A stretch of 64,000 bases of DNA from Streptomyces griseoviridis (GTDB lineage Bacteria > Actinomycetota > Actinomycetes > Streptomycetales > Streptomycetaceae): positions 7,751,501 to 7,815,500 of the forward strand of contig NZ_CP029078.1 of the NCBI RefSeq assembly GCF_005222485.1, in the 5' to 3' direction. The translations under genes were made by a program, and so were the position numbers. This document shows positions 44,695-52,888 of the stretch, piece by piece (the first letter of the stretch is position 1; every line of letters begins with the position of its first letter). A model generated the notes under the pieces. That model had not been told where the DNA came from, did not search any database, and saw only the letters and a program-made list of their open reading frames with translations.

Positions 44695-45983
44695 CGCCCT
44701 GGACACCCCAGGTGTTCGCGCCCTACCCGGGCCGGCCCGACCTGCTGTTCGCGCGGGTGGCGGCCCGCTCCGCCGCGTTCGACGGCACCAGCGCCGCCGG
44801 GGGAGCGCCGGTCCTCGTCGGCAGCGCCGCGGGCCACGACCGCGACCAGGTCGCCGTCGGCGCGCGCGGTGAGCTGCTGGAGCGGCTCGGCAACGTGATG
44901 GCGGGGCGCGCGGCCGAAGCAGCCGCCGAACTGGTCGGCACCCGCGCGGAACTGCGCCGCACCGGGACACCCGTCCTCGAACCGCACCCGGGCGCCGACA
45001 CCCGACGGCTCTGGGTGCGCGGCCGGACCGCGGGCGGCGCCGAGGTGTGCGTCCCGGCGGGCGCTGCCTTCCTCCAGCACCGGCCCCCGGCCGGCTGCGA
45101 CGCCGCCAGGACGGCGGGCTCCACCGGCATCGCGGCCCACCCCGACCGGCGGGCAGCGGTACGCCACGCGGCATGGGAAGTACTCGAACGCGACCTCGTA
45201 CGGCGCAGCTGGTACGGGCTCACGGACCGGCCACCGCACCTGATCCCGTTCGACGCCCCGCCGGTGCTCGCCGCCCACCTCGACGACAGCGCGCTCACCA
45301 CGACGGCCTTCGCCCTCCCCGCCCCGCCCGCCACGGCCTGCGTCGTGGTGTGCCTGCACCGGCCTGACGGCACCGGCCAGGCGTTCGGGGCCCGCTGCGG
45401 ACCGGCGGACACGCTCGCGGCGCTCACCGAGAAAGCCGCCTACGAGGCGCTCATGGTCCGGTGGAGCATCCGCACCCCGGTGGCCCGCACGACCTGGGCG
45501 CGCTGGCACGGGACGACGCCACCGACGACCGCCGTCCAGCACGCGCTGTGGGCCTTCCACCGCCAGGACAGCCTGGCGCTGTGGAACGTGGGTCCGTTCT
45601 CCGCCGCCGCCCCACCCACGTACGCCTCGACGTCGGAGCCGCCCGCGTACGCCTCGACGTCAGATCCGTTCGCGTACGGCGGGACATCCGACCCGCGCGC
45701 GCCCGGCGCGAAACCGAACCCGCGCGCGCCCGGCGCGAAACCGAACCCGCGCGCGCCCGGCGCGCCATCGGCGCCGTCCCCGCCATCACCCCCGCCCCCG
45801 CCCCGCCCCGCGCCGGACCCGCTCGACGTGCTCGCCGTTCACACCGGTCAGGACGTCGTCCTGATCGACAGCACCTCGGCCGCCGCCCGCGACGCCGGGG
45901 TCGAGGTGGTCCGCGTGCTCGCCCCCGGCACCCGCCCGCTGCCGTCCGGGACCGGACCCGGGCACCCCCACCCCTTCGGCTAG
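44691..45983 (+). CDS. YcaO-domain peptide-modifying enzyme
   Basis: 430 residues. The first ATP-site segment is VGARGELLERLGN (57-69). The second is STGIAAHPDRRAAVRHAAWEV then LERDL (about 144-169). The C-terminus ends GHPHPFG, as in many YcaOs. These proteins activate backbone amides with ATP to give azolines, thioamides or amidines. No E1-like partner, TfuA or dehydrogenase is seen, so it acts alone or with the HExxH protein. A low-complexity insert of nine-residue repeats (PRAPGAKPN and YASTSDPF-type) separates the core from the last 60 residues, about positions 305-375. GTG at 44691 overlaps the upstream stop. Confidence 0.9.
   Translation: MTPWTPQVFAPYPGRPDLLFARVAARSAAFDGTSAAGGAPVLVGSAAGHDRDQVAVGARGELLERLGNVMAGRAAEAAAELVGTRAELRRTGTPVLEPHPGADTRRLWVRGRTAGGAEVCVPAGAAFLQHRPPAGCDAARTAGSTGIAAHPDRRAAVRHAAWEVLERDLVRRSWYGLTDRPPHLIPFDAPPVLAAHLDDSALTTTAFALPAPPATACVVVCLHRPDGTGQAFGARCGPADTLAALTEKAAYEALMVRWSIRTPVARTTWARWHGTTPPTTAVQHALWAFHRQDSLALWNVGPFSAAAPPTYASTSEPPAYASTSDPFAYGGTSDPRAPGAKPNPRAPGAKPNPRAPGAPSAPSPPSPPPPPRPAPDPLDVLAVHTGQDVVLIDSTSAAARDAGVEVVRVLAPGTRPLPSGTGPGHPHPFG
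45619..45765 (+). repeat. 27-bp in-frame repeats within the YcaO gene
   Basis: Two sets of 27-bp units: three copies encoding YASTSEPPA-type nonapeptides, then two and a half copies encoding PRAPGAKPN. The last set is nearly identical at DNA level, so expansion is recent. Confidence 0.9.
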
Positions 45984-45990
45984 GAGCCCC

Positions 45991-46725
45991 ATGCCATCCG
46001 ACACCGCGCGGCCGAGCCCCGGCTACGCCGCCGACTTCGCCGACGACTACGACCGCTGGTTCGGCAAACCGGGGATCACCGGCGCGACCGTCGACGCGCT
46101 CGCCGCCCTCGCAGGTCACGGGCCGGTCCTCGAACTCGGCGTCGGCACCGGCCGCGTCGCCCTGCCGCTGCGGGCACGCGGTCTGGCGGTGCACGGCGTC
46201 GACGGGTCCGAGGCGATGGTGCGCAGGCTGCGGGCCAAGCCGGGCGGCGACGAGATCCCGGTGACCGTCGGCGACTTCGCCGAGGTGCCCGTCGACGGCA
46301 GCTTCAGCCTGGTCTACCTGGCCGGCGGCACCTTCGCGGAACTGCCCGACCAGGCGGCCCAGGTCCGCTGCTTCGGCAACGCGGCGGCGCGGCTGGCACC
46401 GGGCGGCCTGTTCGTGCTCGACGCCCATGTGCCCGAGGCGCTGGCGGCGGCCGGACCCGAGATCGTCGCCGAGGGCGAGGACCTCCTGGTGCTGTGCCAC
46501 CGCAGGCTCGACACCGCGGCGCAGCGCTACCACTCGCACTACGTCGTCCACGAGGGCGGAGCCACCCGGCACCTGCGCGTCGCGTTCCGCTACGCGGGAC
46601 ACGGGGAGCTGGACCTGATGGCCGCTCAGGCGGGCCTGCGTCTCAAGGAGCGCTGGGGCGGCTGGACCGGGGCGCCCTTCACGGGCGACAGCGCCTACCA
46701 CGTCTCCGTCTACGAACGCCCCTGA
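45991..46725 (+). CDS. Class I SAM-dependent methyltransferase
   Basis: 244 residues. The SAM motif is VLELGVGTGRVALPLRARGL, followed by the acidic strand end VHGVDGSEAM and motif DFAEVPVDGSFSLVYLAGGTF. An RBS (AGGAG) sits between the YcaO stop and this ATG, seven bases apart. In a RiPP locus it would methylate the peptide (N-terminus, carboxylate or side chain) or the attached sugar. The target is not predictable here. Confidence 0.92.
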   Translation: MPSDTARPSPGYAADFADDYDRWFGKPGITGATVDALAALAGHGPVLELGVGTGRVALPLRARGLAVHGVDGSEAMVRRLRAKPGGDEIPVTVGDFAEVPVDGSFSLVYLAGGTFAELPDQAAQVRCFGNAAARLAPGGLFVLDAHVPEALAAAGPEIVAEGEDLLVLCHRRLDTAAQRYHSHYVVHEGGATRHLRVAFRYAGHGELDLMAAQAGLRLKERWGGWTGAPFTGDSAYHVSVYERP

Positions 46726-46788
46726 CCCACCACCCGACCAGCGCGCCGACCAGGACGGCCACCCCTTGACGCGTCGACGGAGGCCCCG

Positions 46789-47976
46789 ATGAACCAGCCG
46801 GAACAGCTCAGGGAGTTCCCCTTCCCGCACCGGGACGGCCTCGACCCCCTGCCCGAGTTCGCCGAACTGCGCCACAGCGCCCCGGTCGTCCGGGTCCGGA
46901 TGCCGAGCGGGGACACCGCGTGGCTGGTCACCCGGCACGCGGACGTGCGCCGGGTGCTGGCCGACCCGTGCTTCAGCCGGGCACGGGCGACCCGGGGCTC
47001 GGGACCGCGGTACGCCCGCACGACCACGTTGCCCGACTCGATCCTCGCCGCCGACCCGCCCGACCACTCCCGGCTGCGCCGGCTGGTCGCGCCCGCCCTC
47101 GGCGGACGCCGGGCCGAGACGATGCGCGGCGCCATCGCGCTGCTGGCCGACGAACTGCTGACGGACCTGGAACGACGGCCCACGCCCGCCGACGCCGTCG
47201 CGGGCTTCACCCGGCCGCTGCCGCTGACCGTGATCTGCGACCTGCTGGGGACGCCCCGCGTCGACGGCGACCGGCTCGACGCGTGGAACGACGCGCTGCG
47301 CAGCCTCACCGCGATGCCGGACGCCGAGGTCACGGCGGCGGTCGACGACATGACCGGCTACCTGGCCCGGCTCGTCGCCGCCAAACGCGCCCACCCGGGC
47401 GACGACCTGCTCAGCGCGCTCATCGCCGCCCGGGACGCGGGCGACCGGCTGAGCCAGGACGAGCTGATCTCGTTCTGCGTCGTCCTGCTCGCCGGCGGCT
47501 ACGGCACCACCGCCGACCGCCTCGCCGGCTTGATCCACCTGCTGCTCGACCAGCCGGACCGCTACGACCTGCTGGTCCGTGAACCGCGCCGGATCCCCGA
47601 CGCCGTCGAGGAACTCCTGCGGTACGCGCAGGTCACCGTCGGGGCGAACCTGCGGGTGACCACCGGGACCGTGACGCTGAGCGGGGTGGAGATCGCGGAG
47701 GGCGAGGCGGTGATCGCGCTCACCTCGTCCGCCAACCACGACGAGGACGTCCATCCCGCACCCGACCTGCTCGACCTGACCCGGGCCGCCCCCGCCCACC
47801 TGGCCTTCGGGCACGGCGCCCACTTCTGCGTCGGGGCGCAACTCGCCCGGGTGCAGCTCCAGGAGGCGCTCGCGGCTCTGGCGCGGCGCCTCCCGACCCT
47901 GTGCGCGGCGGGCAGCCCGGAGTGGAAGCGCGGCCAGATCACCCGGTCCCCGCGGACCCTGCCGGTGCGCTGGTGA
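46789..47976 (+). CDS. Cytochrome P450 of the RiPP locus
   Basis: 395 residues, complete. Landmarks: N-terminal HRDGLDPLPEFAELR, I-helix LLAGGYGTTADRL, the ExxR motif EELLRYAQ, and the haem loop AFGHGAHFCVGAQLAR with its cysteine. This is the usual CYP105/107-like soluble form. GGAGG lies before the ATG. The ferredoxin at 42694 is the likely redox partner. It may hydroxylate or cross-link the peptide. Confidence 0.96.
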   Translation: MNQPEQLREFPFPHRDGLDPLPEFAELRHSAPVVRVRMPSGDTAWLVTRHADVRRVLADPCFSRARATRGSGPRYARTTTLPDSILAADPPDHSRLRRLVAPALGGRRAETMRGAIALLADELLTDLERRPTPADAVAGFTRPLPLTVICDLLGTPRVDGDRLDAWNDALRSLTAMPDAEVTAAVDDMTGYLARLVAAKRAHPGDDLLSALIAARDAGDRLSQDELISFCVVLLAGGYGTTADRLAGLIHLLLDQPDRYDLLVREPRRIPDAVEELLRYAQVTVGANLRVTTGTVTLSGVEIAEGEAVIALTSSANHDEDVHPAPDLLDLTRAAPAHLAFGHGAHFCVGAQLARVQLQEALAALARRLPTLCAAGSPEWKRGQITRSPRTLPVRW

Positions 47977-48026
47977 GCCGGGCGGCGGGCGCCAGGACGG
48001 CTCGCACCCGGCTCCAGGAGAACCCC

Positions 48027-48173
48027 GTGCCCCCACCGGGCCCGGTCCACCGGACCCCGGGCCGCGGCCGGCGCCCACGACCGGCCGCGTCAGCACCGGC
48101 CGACCGCGGGCGGCGCCCCCGACCGGCCGCGCCCACACCGGCCGACCGGATCGACGAGAGCGGAGAGCGGTAA
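48027..48173 (+). CDS. Possible small Pro/Arg-rich peptide
   Basis: A GTG with AGGAG six bases upstream opens 48 codons that end two bases before the glycosyltransferase ATG. An overlapping GTG at 47973 (GTGA with the P450 stop) would give 66 codons. The product is Pro/Arg/Ala-rich with an internal repeat (RRPRPAA twice), ending DRIDESGER. It may be a second peptide, a coupling ORF or chance. The reading frame fills the P450-glycosyltransferase gap exactly, which is the main reason to list it. Confidence 0.3.
   Translation: MPPPGPVHRTPGRGRRPRPAASAPADRGRRPRPAAPTPADRIDESGER
48071..48148. repeat. Two direct copies of about 36 bp, period 42
   Basis: GCGCCCACGACCGGCCGCG at 48071 recurs with few changes at 48113, each followed by CACCGGCCGACCG. 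This gives the repeated part of the small ORF. Confidence 0.8.
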
Positions 48174-48175
48174 CC

Positions 48176-49384
48176 ATGCGCATCGCGTACCTGCACGGCG
48201 GCAGCATCCCCTCCTTCTTCGCCAACGGCGTCCACGTCATGCGCATGTGCGACGCGTTCACCGGTGCCGGGCACGACGTCACCCTGTACTCCCTGCCCGG
48301 CACCTACACCGACCAGGACCCGTACACCTACTACGGCGTCAGGCACCGCTTCCCGATCCGGCTGGTCCCCGCCCCCGACTACACCCCGGACGGCTACCGC
48401 AGGCGCGGCGAGGACATCAGAGACCTGCTGACCGGTGACGCCGTCCCCGACCTCCTCTACGCCAGGGACCCGCACACCCTGGCCGTCACCGCCGACCTGG
48501 CCCCGTTCGTGTACGAGGTCCACCAACTGCGCAGGGATCTGCCCGACGGTGCGGAGAGGGCCCTGCTCAGCCATCCGCGGCTGGCGCGGATCGTGGTCGT
48601 CACCCACGCGCTCGCCCACGACCTCCGGGCGGCGTACCCGGACCTGGGCACGCTGCCGATCGAGGTCGCCCCCGACTGCGCCGACCCGCCGGACGCCGCC
48701 ACCATGGCCGGACCGCCCCCGCTGCCCGGACGCCCCGACGCGCCGACGATCGGCTACGTCGGGCACCTCTACGACGGGCGCGGCATCGACCTGATCATCG
48801 AGCTCGCCGGGCTGCTGCCCGGCTTCGACTTCCATCTGGTCGGCGGCACCACCGAGGACCGGGCCCGCTGGGAGGAGTCCTGCCCGCACCCCAACCTGTA
48901 CTTCCACGGGCACCGGCCGCCCTCCGAACTCCACCGGTACTTCCCGCTGTTCGACGTCGTCCTCGCCCCGCACCAGCCGAAGGTCTACACCTGGGGCAGG
49001 CTCGACGAGATCGGCCGCTGGACCTCCCCGATGAAGCTGTTCGAGTACATGGCGCACGGCCGCGCCATCGTCGCCTCCGACCTCCCGGTCCTGCGCGAGG
49101 TGCTCCAGGACCGCGTCAACTGCCTGCTGCGCCCGTCCGACGCGCCGCACGCGTGGGCCGACGCCCTCACCGCGCTGATCGCCGATCCGCGGCTGCGCGC
49201 CTCGCTCGGCGAGGAGGCCAGGCGGCAGTTCCTCGCGCGCTACACCTGGCGCCACCGCGCCGACCAGGTCCTCGCCGGCCTCGTACCGCTGGGCACAGGC
49301 GAACTCGGGGCGCCCGCCACCGGGGGCGCCGCCCTCTCGTCCGCCGGCCGCCACGCGGCGGACACCGCGGCCGTCAACGACTGA
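48176..49384 (+). CDS. GT4-like glycosyltransferase
   Basis: 402 residues of the GT-B fold. The N-terminal domain begins RIAYLHGGSIPSFFANGVHV, and the C-terminal nucleotide-sugar domain has TIGYVGHLYDGRGIDLIIEL. The donor-site region is SPMKLFEYMAHGRAIVASDLP, with the EX7E-type Glu of retaining family GT4. It would transfer a sugar from an NDP donor. In this locus the acceptor may be a hydroxyl installed by the HExxH enzyme or P450. It is followed 26 bases later by an epimerase that could supply the donor. Confidence 0.92.
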   Translation: MRIAYLHGGSIPSFFANGVHVMRMCDAFTGAGHDVTLYSLPGTYTDQDPYTYYGVRHRFPIRLVPAPDYTPDGYRRRGEDIRDLLTGDAVPDLLYARDPHTLAVTADLAPFVYEVHQLRRDLPDGAERALLSHPRLARIVVVTHALAHDLRAAYPDLGTLPIEVAPDCADPPDAATMAGPPPLPGRPDAPTIGYVGHLYDGRGIDLIIELAGLLPGFDFHLVGGTTEDRARWEESCPHPNLYFHGHRPPSELHRYFPLFDVVLAPHQPKVYTWGRLDEIGRWTSPMKLFEYMAHGRAIVASDLPVLREVLQDRVNCLLRPSDAPHAWADALTALIADPRLRASLGEEARRQFLARYTWRHRADQVLAGLVPLGTGELGAPATGGAALSSAGRHAADTAAVND

Positions 49385-49410
49385 TCCGATCCACGCGTCC
49401 AGGGGGTTCC

Positions 49411-50391
49411 GTGCGCCACGGCAGCGATCAGCGGCAGGCACCGAGCAGAGTCGTCGTCACCGGGGCCGCGGGCTTCATCGGCTCGCACCTCGTCGAGGCA
49501 CTCCTCGCCGACGGGAACACCGTCGTCGGCGTGGACCGCCGCGCTCCCCACACCGACCCGGCGGCGGCGCTCCATCTGGAACGTGCCCTCACACACCCCC
49601 GCTTCTCCCTGGTCACCGCCGACCTGCGGACCTGCCCGCTCGCCGTCCTGTTCCGGCACTCCCGCGCGGTCTTCCACCTCGCCGCGCTGCCCGGGGTGCG
49701 CGGCTCGTGGGGCGAGCGGTTCGGCGAGTACGCGTCGAGCAACGTCTTCGCCACCGAACGCGTGGTGTCGGCCTGCGAGGAAGCCCGCGTTCCGCGCCTC
49801 GTCTACGCCTCCTCCTCCAGCGTCTACGGCAGCGGCGCGGGCGCCACCCAAGAGACGACCGCACCGCACCCCGAATCCCCCTACGCGGTCAGCAAACTCG
49901 CCGGGGAGCAGCTCTGCCTGGCCCACGCGGGCCAGGCCGGCGCCACGCTCACCGCGGTGGTGCTGCGGCTGTTCACCGTCTACGGTCCCCGCCAACGCCC
50001 CGACATGCTCATCGGCCGGGCCCTGGCGGCGGCCCTCGGCGGCCCTGAACTGACGCTGTACGGGGACGGCGGCCACTCCCGCGACTTCACCTTCGTCGGC
50101 GACGTCGTCCGCGCCGCCGTCGCCGCCGCGACCCGCCCCGCCGGCACGAGCGTCATCAACGTCGGGGCCGGCGTCAGCACCAGCGTGGCGGAGGTGCTGT
50201 CCACCGTCGAGGAGCTGACCGGCCACCCGGTGCCCGTCGTCCGCCTGCCCGCCCAGGCCGGCGACGTGGACGCCACGCTCGCCGACCGGTCGCGCGCGGC
50301 GGAGCTGCTGGGCTGGGCGCCGCGCACCACCCTCCGCCAGGGCGTCTCCCGGCAGCTCGCCCACCTCACCGCCGACGCGCTGCGCACCTGA
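49411..50391 (+). CDS. NAD-dependent nucleotide-sugar epimerase/dehydratase
   Basis: 326 residues of the extended SDR family. The NAD motif is VVVTGAAGFIGSHLVEAL, and the catalytic YxxxK is YAVSKLAGE, preceded by SSSSVYG. VVLRLFTVYGPRQRPDML is the usual substrate-binding region of GalE/WbpP-like epimerases. GTG at 49411 follows GGGGG. It probably makes an NDP-sugar (epimer) for the glycosyltransferase. It is the last co-directional gene of the RiPP locus. Confidence 0.93.
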   Translation: MRHGSDQRQAPSRVVVTGAAGFIGSHLVEALLADGNTVVGVDRRAPHTDPAAALHLERALTHPRFSLVTADLRTCPLAVLFRHSRAVFHLAALPGVRGSWGERFGEYASSNVFATERVVSACEEARVPRLVYASSSSVYGSGAGATQETTAPHPESPYAVSKLAGEQLCLAHAGQAGATLTAVVLRLFTVYGPRQRPDMLIGRALAAALGGPELTLYGDGGHSRDFTFVGDVVRAAVAAATRPAGTSVINVGAGVSTSVAEVLSTVEELTGHPVPVVRLPAQAGDVDATLADRSRAAELLGWAPRTTLRQGVSRQLAHLTADALRT

Positions 50392-50412
50392 CCTCGCGCC
50401 CGCCCGGCGCCG

Positions 50413-50955
50413 TCAGGCGGAAGGGCGCGGGGCCGACGGCGGCGGAGGCGGCGGCAGCGGCGGGGCCGGCCGGCGCAGCGTCTTCGGCAGGACGAACCAG
50501 AGGCCGGTGAAGAGGAGCAGCGTCAGCGCGGTCACGACGCAGGCCGCGGTCCTGCCGAGGACCACGTCGATGATCAGCAGGACGGCCCCGTTCAACGCGA
50601 GGGCCAGGAAGAACAGGCCCATTTCGGCGAGCCGGGTGGAGAGTTCGACGATGCGGGTCTTGGCGCCCCGGTGGAAGAGGGCCCGGTGCAGGGCGACCGG
50701 GGTCGCGAGGACCGCCGAGGAGACGACCGTCAGGAGCAACGTGACGACGTAGGTGAGGCGTTCGAAGCGGTCGAGGGACGGGAACCGGGCGGTGAACGCC
50801 ACCCCGAGCAGGAACGCGAAGACGATCTGCACACCGGTCTGCACGACCCGCAGCTCCTGCAGAAGCTCGACCAGGTTCCGGTCGGCCCGCTGCGCCGGTG
50901 TCTCCTGACCGGGGAAGAACTCGAGGCGGCCCAGGGGGTCGGGCGTATGCGACAT
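50413..50955 (-). CDS. DUF6328-type membrane protein
   Basis: 180 residues. The start PDPLGRLEFFPGQETPAQRADRN and ELLQELRVVQTGVQIVFAFL are typical of a small actinomycete family (DUF6328). Four transmembrane helices are predicted in about residues 40-160, and the tail is Pro-rich (APPLPPPPPPSAP). Function unknown. An in-frame ATG at 50964 is an alternative start. It is convergent with the epimerase and not part of the RiPP locus. Confidence 0.85.
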   Translation of the reverse strand: MSHTPDPLGRLEFFPGQETPAQRADRNLVELLQELRVVQTGVQIVFAFLLGVAFTARFPSLDRFERLTYVVTLLLTVVSSAVLATPVALHRALFHRGAKTRIVELSTRLAEMGLFFLALALNGAVLLIIDVVLGRTAACVVTALTLLLFTGLWFVLPKTLRRPAPPLPPPPPPSAPRPSA

Positions 50956-51192
50956 GACGCCCATTGTGCTCGCGGGCGGCCGCGCCGACCCCCGCGACGT
51001 CCCGGACGGCGCGGGGGCACCGGAATCCCACACTCCCGGGGCGTCATGGACGACCCGCGTCCCCGCCTCTCGATCGGGTGAAGGAGGAGACCGGACGGCC
51101 GACCGGCGGAGGGCGGTCGTGAGGGGGCGCCGGTTGGGTGGTCGGTGGGCGTGCCCGCGGTGGTGCGGGTGCCGACACGGAGAGGGGGTGTG

Positions 51193-51978
51193 ATGGGCGG
51201 ACAGCGCATCGACACCCGGCTGCTGGAACAACTCACCGAGCGGTCACAGGACCTGAACAGCGACGCGTTGCGGATCACCGGCCGCGCCCTGGCCGACTTC
51301 GGCGAGGCGAACGAGCCCGACGCCCGGTGGTGGCGGCGCGGCGGCGTGCCGGCCGGGGCGCTCGGCGCGGCGGCGCTGTTCGGCTCGGGCCGGGCCGTGG
51401 CCGCGACGTCGAAGAACGACATCATGGCGCTCCAGACCGCCGCGTCGCTGGAGAACCTGGCGGTGAGCGTCTACCGGACGGCCGCGGGGCTGGCGTTCAT
51501 CAAGGACGGCAACAGGACGGTGCTGGCCTTCCTCACCAAGACCATGCGGCAGCACGAGGAGCACGCCAAGGCGTTCAACGCGGCGGCCACCCAGGGCGGC
51601 GGCACGGCGCAGACCGGCACCGACCCGAAGTACGCGGCCGTCGTCAAGCAGACCCTGCCGACGCTCAAGGGCTCGGCGGACGTGGTGAGGCTGGCGATCT
51701 CCCTCGAGGACGTGGCCGCGCAGACCTACACCAAGAACGTCGGCCAGGTCGGCGACGCCCGGCTGCGCCGGCTGTTCGGCTCGGTGGCGCCCGTCGAGGC
51801 GCAGCACCGGGCGACGCTGCTCGCGGTGCAGGCGCTCCTGAAGGCCGGTGACGAGAGCCTCGTCGCGATCCCGACGGACGTCGCCGGACTCCCGGCCGAC
51901 GTGGGCGGTGTCGGCTTCCCCGACGCGTTCTACCCCACCGGCAAGGCCTCCCCGATCACCGAAGGAGCCGTCACGTGA
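51193..51978 (+). CDS. Exported ferritin-like protein, first of a pair
   Basis: 261 residues. A hydrophobic Ala/Gly segment with a basic lead (RWWRRGGVPAGALGAAALF, about residues 46-64) suggests Sec/Tat export with a long N-region. The mature part has two helical segments with ferritin-like ligands (SLENLAVSVYRTAAG, MRQHEEHAKAFN, then SLEDVAAQTYTKN and VAPVEAQHRATLL). The ExxH pattern occurs in each half. It resembles the ferritin-like, DUF4439/dessication-related type. Its stop overlaps the GTG of the next gene (GTGA). Confidence 0.82.
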   Translation: MGGQRIDTRLLEQLTERSQDLNSDALRITGRALADFGEANEPDARWWRRGGVPAGALGAAALFGSGRAVAATSKNDIMALQTAASLENLAVSVYRTAAGLAFIKDGNRTVLAFLTKTMRQHEEHAKAFNAAATQGGGTAQTGTDPKYAAVVKQTLPTLKGSADVVRLAISLEDVAAQTYTKNVGQVGDARLRRLFGSVAPVEAQHRATLLAVQALLKAGDESLVAIPTDVAGLPADVGGVGFPDAFYPTGKASPITEGAVT

Positions 51979-52784
51979 GTACCGCGCGCGGCGGCCGTGA
52001 ACTGCCCGTCAGCGAGGAGCAGTTGACCCGGCTCACCCGGGAGACGGACGAGGCGCACCGGGCGACCCTGCCGGTGATGCGGCGGAGCGCGGCCGGGCTG
52101 GCCGAGCGGCTCAGGGACGAGGAGCGTGAGAGAGCCGCCCGCCCCGGCCGTCGCACGTTCCTGCTGGGCGCCACGGGCGTGGGCGCGGCGTTCGCGCTCG
52201 CGGCCTGCTCGGGCGGTGGGAACTCCGCCTCGGCGCCCGCGGGCATCGACGTGGCCGGCGATGTCGCGAGCAAGGCCGGCTACTCCGGTGACCTGCGGCT
52301 TGTCGCGCTGTCGGTGGCGCTGGAGAACCAGGCCGTGGGCGCCTACAAGGCGACGCTGGCCGCCGCGAAGGCGGGCAGGCTCGGCACCGTGCCCCCGGCG
52401 GTGTCGACGTTCGTGTCGACGGCGATGGCCCAGCACGCCGATCACGCCGAGACCTGGAACAGCGTGCTGACCGGCGCGGGCAAGCCGGCCGTCACCGATG
52501 TGCCGCTGTCGAACCAGAAGGAGGTGGCGGCGGCGCTCGGCAGGGCGACCAGCGTGAGCGACGCCGCCGAGCTGGCGCTCACGCTGGAGGACCAGGCCGC
52601 GCAGACGTACCTGTACGCGATGTCCCACGTGCGGAGCGCGTCCGGGATCGAGACGGCGGCCACCGTCGCGCCCGTCGAGGCGATGCACGCGGCGATCCTG
52701 CGCTTCGTCCTCGGGCGGTACCCGGTGCCGGACGCGTTCCTGCCGGTCGGCAAGGCCGCGAAGCCCAGCCTGCTGACGGTGTGA
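51975..52784 (+). CDS. Tat-exported ferritin-like lipoprotein, second of a pair
   Basis: 269 residues. The signal is RRTFLLGATGVGAAFALAAC, about residues 59-78: a twin-arginine motif followed by a lipobox ending in Cys. The first 58 residues form a charged N-region. The mature domain repeats the motif set of its neighbour (ALENQAVGAYKATL, MAQHADHAETWN, LEDQAAQTYLYAM, VAPVEAMHAAILR), so the two are tandem paralogues. It would be membrane-anchored outside the cell and could bind iron. Translationally coupled to the first gene. Confidence 0.85.
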   Translation: MSTARGGRELPVSEEQLTRLTRETDEAHRATLPVMRRSAAGLAERLRDEERERAARPGRRTFLLGATGVGAAFALAACSGGGNSASAPAGIDVAGDVASKAGYSGDLRLVALSVALENQAVGAYKATLAAAKAGRLGTVPPAVSTFVSTAMAQHADHAETWNSVLTGAGKPAVTDVPLSNQKEVAAALGRATSVSDAAELALTLEDQAAQTYLYAMSHVRSASGIETAATVAPVEAMHAAILRFVLGRYPVPDAFLPVGKAAKPSLLTV

Positions 52785-52797
52785 CGGGCCGGCCCGT

Positions 52798-52827
52798 CCG
52801 CTCCCCGCACCGGCCGCCGGGGAGCGG
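52798..52827. terminator. Hairpin between convergent genes
   Basis: A perfect 10-bp stem (CCGCTCCCCG and complement) with a 10-base loop, 13 bases past the stop of the ferritin-like gene and 61 bases from the ROK gene end. Confidence 0.75.
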
Positions 52828-52888
52828 CGGGGCCCGCCGTCAGCGCCGGTCCTCGGCGCGCGCCGTCGTCCCGTGCGGGACGGGCCCC

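Noticed and set aside
45451..48303. Very long minus-strand frame across the MT and P450 genes
   Set aside because: Antisense shadow. The plus-strand methyltransferase and P450 have clear motifs.
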